A stretch of 32,556 bases of DNA from Aphanocapsa feldmannii 277cV (lineage in GTDB: Bacteria > Cyanobacteriota > Cyanobacteriia > PCC-6307 > Cyanobiaceae), in contig SRMO01000084.1 of NCBI GenBank assembly GCA_004768415.1, positions 1 to 32,556 on the forward strand, written 5' to 3'. The translations under genes were made by a program, and so were the position numbers. The notes beneath the pieces were generated by a model, which made no database searches, had not been told where the DNA came from, and worked only from the letters and a program-made list of their open reading frames with translations. Below are positions 9,412-15,181 of this stretch, piece by piece (position 1 is the first letter of the stretch; every line of letters begins with the position of its first letter).

Positions 9412-10899
9412 ATGCTGCGCGTTGCTGTGATCGGGGGCGGCCCAAGCGGTGCCTGTGCTGCCGAGATCCTGGCCAGGGCAGGCATCCGGACCTGGATTTT
9501 CGAGCGCAAGCTCGACAATGCCAAACCCTGTGGCGGTGCCATCCCCCTGTGCATGGTGGAAGAATTCGACTTGCCGGATGCGATCATCGACCGCAAGGTC
9601 CGCAATATGAAGATGATATCCCCCTCCAACGTGGAGGTGGATATCCGCCTTGATCCCCTCGGTTACAGCAAAGATGAATACATCGGTATGTGCCGCCGAG
9701 AGGTGTTTGATGCCTTCCTGCGCAACCGCGCTGCAGAACTCGGCGCCACGCTGATCAACGGTCTGGTGCAGCACATCGAGACAGGCAGTGACCGCCAGGG
9801 ACCTTATACCATCCGCTATGCCGATTACACCGGAGGGGGCCCCACCGGTGAGATCAAAACTCTGAACGTGGATTTGATCATTGGTGCCGATGGCGCCAAC
9901 TCCCGCGTTGCCAAAGCAATGGATGCGGGGACTTACAACGTGGCCATCGCCTTCCAGGAACGCATCAAGCTGCCGGCGCAGGAGATGAAGTACTACGAGG
10001 ACCTGGCTGAGATGTACGTCGGCACCGATGTCTCACCTGATTTCTACGCCTGGGTGTTTCCCAAATACGACCATGTGGCCGTGGGCACCGGCACCATGCA
10101 GCAGAACCAGAGCCTGATCAAGTCGCTGCAGCGCGGCATCCGCACGCGGGCCAGCAAGCGTCTGTTCAAAGGTGACGTGATCAAGGTGGAAGCCCACCCC
10201 ATTCCCGAGCATCCACGGCCTCGTCGTGTTGTCGGCCGCATGGTGCTGGTGGGTGATGCCGCCGGTTATGTCACCAAGAGTTCCGGCGAAGGCATCTATT
10301 TTGCGGCCAAGAGTGGGCGCATGTGTGCCGAAGCCATTGTTGAAGTTTCCGGTCAGGGTAGGCGTATCCCAACTCAACAGGAGCTCAGGAGAACCTATCT
10401 ACGTCGCTGGGACCGCAAGTATGGCACCACCTACAAGGTGCTGGAGCTTCTTCAGAACATCTTCTATTCGAGTGATGCTGCCCGGGAAGCCTTCGTCGAG
10501 ATGTGCGATGACAAGGATGTGCAGAAGCTGACCTTCGACAGCTACCTCTACAAGCGGGTGGTGATGATGAATCCCTGGCAGCAGATCAAGCTGACGTTCC
10601 GGACGGTCGCCAGCCTGCTGCGTGGTCAGGCTCTGGCGCCAGCCCGCTACACCCCTGTTCCCTCCGCAGTCGGCCGCTCGGAGCAGGACTTTGCCGCCGA
10701 GGCGGAGGAAGCCGCCCCTGTGGCGGCAGCGGTTCCCCATCCCGCCAGGACGGGCACAAGCGGGAGGGCACAATCAGAAGACGGCAGCGGGGGCGCCATC
10801 AGCGAGACCAACGGGAATACCAGGATGCCCAATGCTGCTGGCAAGGCCAGCGGGCGGAAGGATGTCAAGGACGCGAAGGAGCCGGTGAGCGCCAGCTGA
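9412..10899 (+). CDS. chlP: Geranylgeranyl reductase ChlP
   Basis: The 495-residue flavoprotein reduces geranylgeranyl diphosphate (or geranylgeranyl-chlorophyll) to the phytyl form used for chlorophyll and tocopherol. The N-terminal dinucleotide-binding motif is VAVIGGGPSGACAAE, followed by GADGANSRVAKA and VGDAAGYVTKSSGEG, typical of the geranylgeranyl reductase family. The start at 9412 follows a strong ribosome binding site (GGAGGGG, 9403-9409); an upstream in-frame ATG at 9394 is less likely. After PVPSAVGR, at about residue 425, there is a 70-residue low-complexity Ala/Gly/Ser-rich tail that I do not recognise as part of the conserved enzyme. A partial second copy of this gene lies just downstream (11025-11231). 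Confidence 0.95.
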   Translation: MLRVAVIGGGPSGACAAEILARAGIRTWIFERKLDNAKPCGGAIPLCMVEEFDLPDAIIDRKVRNMKMISPSNVEVDIRLDPLGYSKDEYIGMCRREVFDAFLRNRAAELGATLINGLVQHIETGSDRQGPYTIRYADYTGGGPTGEIKTLNVDLIIGADGANSRVAKAMDAGTYNVAIAFQERIKLPAQEMKYYEDLAEMYVGTDVSPDFYAWVFPKYDHVAVGTGTMQQNQSLIKSLQRGIRTRASKRLFKGDVIKVEAHPIPEHPRPRRVVGRMVLVGDAAGYVTKSSGEGIYFAAKSGRMCAEAIVEVSGQGRRIPTQQELRRTYLRRWDRKYGTTYKVLELLQNIFYSSDAAREAFVEMCDDKDVQKLTFDSYLYKRVVMMNPWQQIKLTFRTVASLLRGQALAPARYTPVPSAVGRSEQDFAAEAEEAAPVAAAVPHPARTGTSGRAQSEDGSGGAISETNGNTRMPNAAGKASGRKDVKDAKEPVSAS

Positions 10900-10930
10900 G
10901 GGCCCCAGCTGGCTTCCATCACCATGGGAT

Positions 10931-11024
10931 AAGGCCGCCAGCTGGGGGGGCCACAGCCTGCAGACCCCTGACCAGGCTCTCGTAGCTGCCCAGATCGCGG
11001 CCAGCGGTGCCAGCTGTTGCAGTG
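10931..11024 (-). pseudogene. Relic of glyS (about 95 bases of its 3' region)
   Basis: This stretch matches the intact glyS at about 15312-15412 in the same orientation (for example both contain GGGGCCACAGCCTGCAGACC and CCAGCTGTTGCAGTGC). Differences include an extra G in the G-run at 10944-10950, a few substitutions, and loss of seven bases (TGGCCAG) relative to the parent, where GGCCAG is directly repeated, so a slippage or repeat-mediated deletion is likely. Both ends are abrupt. It cannot encode anything useful. It abuts the chlP relic at 11024/11025. Confidence 0.85.
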
Positions 11025-11231
11025 CCATGTGGCCATGGGCACCGGCACCATGGAGCAGAACCGGAGTCTGATCAAGTCGCTGCAGCGCGGCATCCGCACG
11101 CGGGCCGGCAAGCGTCTGCTCAAAGGTGACGTGATCAAGATGGAAGCCCACCCCGTTCCTGAGCATCCACGGCCCCGTCGTGTTGTCGGGCGCATGGTGC
11201 TGGTGGCTGATGCCGCCGGCTATGTCACCAG
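11025..11231 (+). pseudogene. Relic of chlP (about 207 bases, internal)
   Basis: This stretch matches the intact chlP at 10071-10277 with about 13 differences by hand count (roughly 94% identity) and no indel. It encodes the piece MGTGTMEQNRSLIKSLQRG through ADAAGYVTR. About eight of the differences change an amino acid, including GDAAG to ADAAG in the flavin-binding motif, which fits loss of selection. The left end joins the glyS relic and the right end joins the GCACCTCGAAAA repeat at 11232. It keeps an open frame by chance, but lacks both ends of the enzyme and has no plausible function. Confidence 0.9.
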
Positions 11232-11254
11232 GGCACCTCGAAAAATCGCTTCTT
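11232..11254. repeat. GCACCTCGAAAA repeat, copy 1
   Basis: A 23-base direct repeat, 21 of 23 identical to the copy at 11765-11787, with the 12-base core GCACCTCGAAAA shared by a third copy at 12728. It starts exactly where the chlP relic ends. Read on the minus strand, a hairpin is followed by a T-run and CGAGGTGC. It may be the end of a mobile element or part of a mobile terminator-like module. Confidence 0.75.
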
Positions 11255-11267
11255 CCTTAGAAGAAGC
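11241..11267 (-). terminator. Intrinsic terminator-like hairpin containing the stop codon of the small secreted protein gene
   Basis: On the minus strand, GCTTCTTC and GAAGAAGC (11248-11255 and 11260-11267) form a perfect 8-base-pair stem with a four-base loop, followed by GATTTTTC. This has the form of a Rho-independent terminator. The TAA stop of the gene at 11257 lies within the loop, so the end of the coding sequence forms half of the stem. Confidence 0.65.
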
Positions 11268-11655
11268 CGTCACTCCAAATATCTAGATCTATGGAATAAT
11301 CAGAATAAGGAGGTTTGGTATCGGAATGGGAGAGATCTTTACAGTAGTAGACGCCACGCACGTGACCGTTACCGCTACCTTTCCTCTTCCTGGAGCCGTT
11401 GAGGTGCCATGTCTTATCTTTGGCATTCTTGACATCGACCTTGACGACAATCTTTCCCTTGTCACTACAGAGGTTGCGTGCCCAAGCGTACCATTTTGGA
11501 TTCCAGAATGAATTGCCCTTATTCTTGTAACCACCTTCCATGCACGGGACCCTATCGGGGTGGAGTCGTTTACCTTTTTCGCATGACGCAAGCACAGGTC
11601 CACCCGTAACTGCCAGCGGCGTCAGCACCGCTGTAAGCCTACTGGCTAACTTCAT
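11257..11655 (-). CDS. Small secreted basic protein with four cysteines, unknown function
   Basis: A 132-residue frame starting MKLASRLTAVLTPLAVTGG, a clear signal peptide probably cleaved after VLAS, leaving about 109 residues. The mature part is rich in lysine and tryptophan and has four cysteines, enough for two disulfides. Its central portion (ARNLCSDKGKIVVKVDVKNA) resembles the pattern of small secreted bacterial proteins of unknown role, but I cannot name a family. An ATG five codons upstream (11670) is an alternative start. Upstream sequence is AT-rich and could hold a promoter. The gene lies between two copies of the GCACCTCGAAAA repeat, so it looks like cargo of the accessory segment. 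Composition differs from the GC-rich core genes. Confidence 0.7.
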   Translation of the reverse strand: MKLASRLTAVLTPLAVTGGPVLASCEKGKRLHPDRVPCMEGGYKNKGNSFWNPKWYAWARNLCSDKGKIVVKVDVKNAKDKTWHLNGSRKRKGSGNGHVRGVYYCKDLSHSDTKPPYSDYSIDLDIWSDGFF

Positions 11656-11764
11656 TGTTCTGATTTGCATTAGGCTGATCTTTAATAGAAGACTCTAATA
11701 AAGAAAGGTAAATAGCAGATTACTAGATCAAACTTTTATACATCTTAATAGTGTGTTCTGACTA

Positions 11765-11787
11765 GGCACCTCGAAAAATTGCCTCTT
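11765..11787. repeat. GCACCTCGAAAA repeat, copy 2
   Basis: Direct repeat of 11232-11254 (21/23 identical; similarity continues weakly for a few bases). It lies upstream of the small secreted protein gene, so copies 1 and 2 bracket that gene in the same orientation, 533 bases apart. No strong hairpin is seen next to this copy, unlike the other two. Confidence 0.75.
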
Positions 11788-12727
11788 CTTTATCTGGAAA
11801 GCCCGGCCGACTCACTCAACCCCTTGCCACTACTTGTGCCTTCATAGCAACAGGCCATCCCGCCGGGCAAAGTTGCTGGATTTTTCCAGGTGCTCTACAG
11901 CCGTCCGACCACCGTCTGTTCATGACCGACGCTGGGCTGCACGGCCGGAGACCTGCGCAGCTCGATCAGATCACCACTCTGCACGGCGACGCTGGCCAGC
12001 CGCCGACCGAAAGCGCAACAGCACCGGAAGTAGTCGACACATCGTCCAGACCACTCCGGACCACCAGGCCGGGACAGCCAGCAGAAGGCGGCAACCCCAC
12101 CAGGGAAGAGAACGACACCAGAAAGGGAACGACAGCACCGCTGATAACCAGCAGCCACCTGGCTGTGACCAGGGTCAGACCAGGGGATCATCCACATCTA
12201 TATCCAGCAGCCGCGGCGACGGCGGCGACCCCGGCTCTGCCTGCATCCGCGATGCTTGCGTCAGCGAAGGGGAGGCAGCATCAGCAGCAGGCCCGACAGC
12301 GGGCAGGGATGCTGCTGCTGCTGTTGGCGTCGGTGAGGCTGTTGATGCTGGTGTTGGTATCGGAGCCGGATCAGTGGAGACGGAGACAAGGCGCCAGCCC
12401 TGCTCCTGCCATCCAGGCAGATGCACGGGCCAGGTCCATCGCTGCTGTCTTCCCTTGCAGATGTTCACCATCCGCTGCGGTGCCTGGGGCAGGCGAGGCT
12501 CCCTGGCTGGCTCCGCCTGGGGCGTACCGCCTGAAGTAGCGCTGGCCGGGACGGCTGAGGCCGACGTTCATTCCCTCCGGTGTGGAGGATGTCACCAGGG
12601 CCTTGGTAAGGCAGACCGCCAGCAGATCCGCTGCCAATCCACAGCAATCGCCACGGTTGCGGCTACTGCTGGATGAGGTTCTGAAAGCACTGCAGACGTG
12701 TGAGAACGAACTCGGAACCTACCCAGA
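11788..12727. other. Decayed region without a convincing gene
   Basis: This 940-base GC-rich stretch lies between repeat copies 2 and 3. Open frames exist in several phases on both strands but none shows a recognisable domain across its length, and hydrophobic and motif-like pieces fall in different frames, as in a degraded leftward gene or genes. One minus-strand piece, 12175-12471, starts MVNICKGRQQRWTWPVHLPG and continues into a Pro/Ala/Ser-rich stretch. Another, in 11895-12197, contains SGDLIELRRSP. I see nothing that can be named. Confidence 0.5.
12175..12471 (-). CDS. Doubtful small ORF with a W-rich N-terminus and Pro-rich tail
   Basis: A 98-residue frame with an ATG start. The first 35 residues (RWTWPVHLPGWQEQGWRL) resemble the short tryptophan-rich modules of small phage-type proteins, then comes a low-complexity Pro/Ala/Thr/Ser segment, ending LLDIDVDDPLV. 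There is no clear ribosome binding site, and neighbouring sequence looks decayed. It may be a remnant or chance. The phage comparison is an impression, not a family assignment. Confidence 0.22.
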   Translation of the reverse strand: MVNICKGRQQRWTWPVHLPGWQEQGWRLVSVSTDPAPIPTPASTASPTPTAAAASLPAVGPAADAASPSLTQASRMQAEPGSPPSPRLLDIDVDDPLV

Positions 12728-12770
12728 GCACCTCGAAAACCAGCCAATCTGCCTCTATAAGATGGTTGGT
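12728..12770. repeat. GCACCTCGAAAA repeat, copy 3, with adjacent hairpin
   Basis: The 12-base core GCACCTCGAAAA (12728-12739) is followed by an imperfect inverted repeat, ACCAGCCAATCT (12739-12750) and AGATGGTTGGT (12760-12770). On the minus strand this again reads hairpin, T-run, CGAGGTGC, as in copy 1, although the stem sequence is different. Conservation of the flank with a changed stem suggests either a terminator-like module or an element end with a subterminal hairpin. Confidence 0.6.
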
Positions 12771-13151
12771 TACCATGAAGGCATCAGCAGTGACAGAGAA
12801 TCAAGTGAGACAGCAGTGTTTGACCTGAGAGTTTGCTGAAAAACCCGGATCCGTTGTGCCAGAAGAGATCTGACTTGTCGATCCCCTTGTCGATGGGCAA
12901 GGGAAGCTCTGAATTGGCCGGAATCAGACAGCAGCAGACTTGGACGTCTCTCTCTTCACAGGATTTTCAGAAGCTCGGCAGAGACAAGAGGGACTTGCTC
13001 AGAGGTTCCCTCACCTCGCCATTATGAATCTCAGGGCCAGCGGCAAGTCCTTCAATAAACATGAATAAATGTTAAGACACTGATTCCAGCTATTGCCAAG
13101 AATGCCACGCAGGCTGCACACTGTTAGCCAGTTGCTCTTGATTGAGAAGCA
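12771..13151. other. Intergenic stretch upstream of the LRR gene
   Basis: About 380 bases with no supported gene. It becomes more AT-rich toward the LRR gene (e.g. TTCAATAAACATGAATAAATG near 13060), which may include its promoter, but I cannot fix -35 and -10 boxes. A short plus-strand frame (12582-12839) crosses the repeat and looks accidental. Confidence 0.5.
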
Positions 13152-14414
13152 ATGCCGTTGAACAAGATCAGCCGCATTTTGATGCCCGCATTGCTGAGCT
13201 TGTCAACCGCTTCCTTTTCCTTCGCTGTCCAAGCGGCTGAGCGAGGCAGGATCAGATCCCTACAGGGCAAGGCCGATCTGCTGCAACACGACCTCGCCCC
13301 TGGCATCAACACGCCGACGTTCGTCAACGGAGGAGCAAGGGACAGCGCAGCACTGGATAATAACATGAATAACCTGGAAGGGCTGCATATCAGTCAAAAC
13401 CGGCTGTCGGCTCCGAAATCCGAAAGAGATGTGTTGATTGAATTCTACGACGCGACCAATGGTGATAATTGGGAAAATAACACTAACTGGAAGAGTAATA
13501 AACCCCTCAGCGAATGGTATGGCATCACCACCGATAGTTCAGGGCGGGTGACCGAGCTGAAGCTTCGCAACAACCAACTGACGGGAAGTATCCCCGCGGC
13601 CTTGGGTAACTTAAACAATCTCACAGAGCTGGATCTTGCCTCCAACAAACTCAGAGGATCGATCCCCACGGCCTTGGGCAACTTGAGCAATCTCAAAAAA
13701 CTGGATCTCAGCAATAGCAAATCAGCCAAAGAGATTGCTCGCATAGATAAAGATATTGCTCGCACAAGTAAAAATATTCAGCTTCATAACGAGATTCAAA
13801 GAGGTATTGGCGAGCTTGGTAGCCTGCTTGGAATAGAAGATGAAGATAACACATCCAAGCAGTCATTGAAAGAAGGTAAAGATTACGAAAAAATGGCTAA
13901 ATATTACGAACAACTTGCTACAAATATAAATATACTGACGGGACCAATTCCCACAGTGTTGGGCAACTTGAATAATCTCACGGAATTGAATCTTGGCGGC
14001 AACGAACTGACGGGACCGATCCCGCCAGCTTTGGGCAACTTGACTAACCTCAGAGAACTGAATCTTTACGACAACCAACTATCGGGAAGGATCCCGGCCG
14101 CTTTGGGCAACTTGACTAATCTCAGATTGCTGGATCTTTCCGACAACCAACTATCGGGAAGGATCCCGCCAGCTTTGGGCAACTTGACTAAGCTCGCAAG
14201 ACTGTATCTTAACGACAACCAACTGACGGGAAGGATTCCGGCCGCTTTGGGCAACTTGAACAACCTCAAATCCCTGAATCTTTCCTACAACCAACTAACG
14301 GGAAGGATTCCGGCCGCTTTGGGCAACTTGACTAAGCTCAAAACACTGGATCTTGACGGCAACCAACTGACAGGATCAATCCCTGCGGCGCTAAAGGAGG
14401 CGCTAGAGCAATAG
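13152..14414 (+). CDS. Secreted leucine-rich-repeat protein with a split repeat array
   Basis: The 420-residue product begins with a signal peptide (about residues 1-28, ending VQAAE). Residues 91-130 form a capping motif of the type ERDVLIEFYDATNGDNW...PLSEWYGITTD that commonly precedes plant-like LRRs in bacteria. Leucine-rich repeats of 24 residues (LTGxIPxALGNL-type) occupy about 134-187 and 262-413. Residues 188-261 are a charged, predicted helical/coiled-coil insertion (KEIARIDKDIARTSKNIQ, KDYEKMAKYYEQL) that interrupts the array in mid-repeat. No anchor or sorting signal is seen at the C-terminus, so the protein is probably exported to the periplasm or outside. LRRs of this kind bind proteins or glycans; the partner is unknown. 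The gene is compositionally distinct from neighbours and lies in the accessory segment. Confidence 0.88.
   Translation: MPLNKISRILMPALLSLSTASFSFAVQAAERGRIRSLQGKADLLQHDLAPGINTPTFVNGGARDSAALDNNMNNLEGLHISQNRLSAPKSERDVLIEFYDATNGDNWENNTNWKSNKPLSEWYGITTDSSGRVTELKLRNNQLTGSIPAALGNLNNLTELDLASNKLRGSIPTALGNLSNLKKLDLSNSKSAKEIARIDKDIARTSKNIQLHNEIQRGIGELGSLLGIEDEDNTSKQSLKEGKDYEKMAKYYEQLATNINILTGPIPTVLGNLNNLTELNLGGNELTGPIPPALGNLTNLRELNLYDNQLSGRIPAALGNLTNLRLLDLSDNQLSGRIPPALGNLTKLARLYLNDNQLTGRIPAALGNLNNLKSLNLSYNQLTGRIPAALGNLTKLKTLDLDGNQLTGSIPAALKEALEQ
13946..14390 (+). repeat. Tandem 72-base repeats within the LRR gene
   Basis: About six consecutive 72-base units encode the second LRR block. Units near 14090, 14160, 14235 and 14307 are very similar at DNA level (shared GGCCGCTTTGGGCAACTTGA or a close variant), which indicates recent expansion or homogenisation. 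Such arrays change copy number readily by slippage or unequal recombination. Confidence 0.8.
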
Positions 14415-14858
14415 CGGCTGCATATGGAAGCCAATCAATTTACCAACTGACAGATTGTTCCCCTGACGATATTAAGAAAGCTCTGAAAAACTGACACAAC
14501 ACGCAGGTCGGCCACCAGCGCACATTGCACCGCAAGAGATTTCAGCAAGAGCATGATGAGAATGAGGAATTACCCAGAGTTTTCCCAGGTCGTCGATGCC
14601 CGGTGAACAGGACAGCCTTCCTGTGGGCGATCAGTCAACATGATTGAAGACATATCACCACTCCGGCACAGCCAAGCAAGGTCCAAACTTTCCTGCGAAA
14701 CCGAAGCTTGAAGCCGGTAGATCCATCTCGCCGCCAGCAAGGTCCGAGCATATTGTTCTGGTATTCCGGAATCTCTCTGAGCAGCCTCTGGACAACTTCC
14801 CATCGTCAATCTGAAAGCCAGGTTGCGGCAAGGGGTTTGGCTCACAGATCGGTCAACA
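14415..14858. other. Intergenic stretch downstream of the LRR gene
   Basis: About 440 bases with no supported gene. A 91-residue minus-strand frame (14570-14845) has no recognisable domain. It directly follows the transposase remnant in that element's reading direction, so it may be decayed mobile-element sequence, but I could not match it to the C-terminal part of an IS3 transposase. Confidence 0.4.
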
Positions 14859-15122
14859 TCACGAATGGTTCAGCGTATCCTTGTCGCTCAACGGTGGTCG
14901 TGAGAACGAGCCCAGCATGCCCTGCTTCTCCAGCCGAGCCTTGACGGTGAAGGAATGCATGGCCTTGTCGTGATCGGCATGGAGGATCAACTGACGGGTC
15001 TTTTCCCTGATGCTGTCAGGCAAACTCTGGACAATCTTGCATCTCGAATTCCATTGCCAGTGGCAGCAAGGCTTTTCGGCACCGAGACACTCCTTTTCGC
15101 CGCTTATCCAGACCTTCCTCAA
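14859..15122 (-). pseudogene. Remnant of an IS3-type transposase (rve integrase core)
   Basis: The minus-strand frame contains TRQLILHADHDKAMHSFTVK followed by ARLEKQGMLGSFSRPPLSDKD. This follows the IS3-family OrfB pattern around the second catalytic Asp (usual form HADxG..M....L...LG...S.SRP..S.DN). The expected sequence after DN is lost at a stop codon, and the first Asp and the last Glu of the DDE triad are not found, so the element is degraded. Similarity upstream of residue 35 of the frame is unclear. No terminal inverted repeats were identified. Confidence 0.6.
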
Positions 15123-15181
15123 GCACAGCCAACATGATCAGACATGCTGCAGCGCAGTGGATCTACTCGTACTCGTTGCGG

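Noticed and set aside
11017-11286. 89-residue frame as a separate short flavoprotein gene
   Set aside because: It is an internal piece of chlP without the FAD-binding N-terminus and with junctions to unrelated sequence at both ends; best read as a relic.
12582-12839. 85-residue plus-strand frame
   Set aside because: It crosses the GCACCTCGAAAA repeat and hairpin, has no ribosome binding site and no domain.
10900-15181. CRISPR array or prophage as explanation for the accessory segment
   Set aside because: Repeats are only three, unevenly spaced and without uniform spacers; no integrase, capsid or terminase gene is recognisable.
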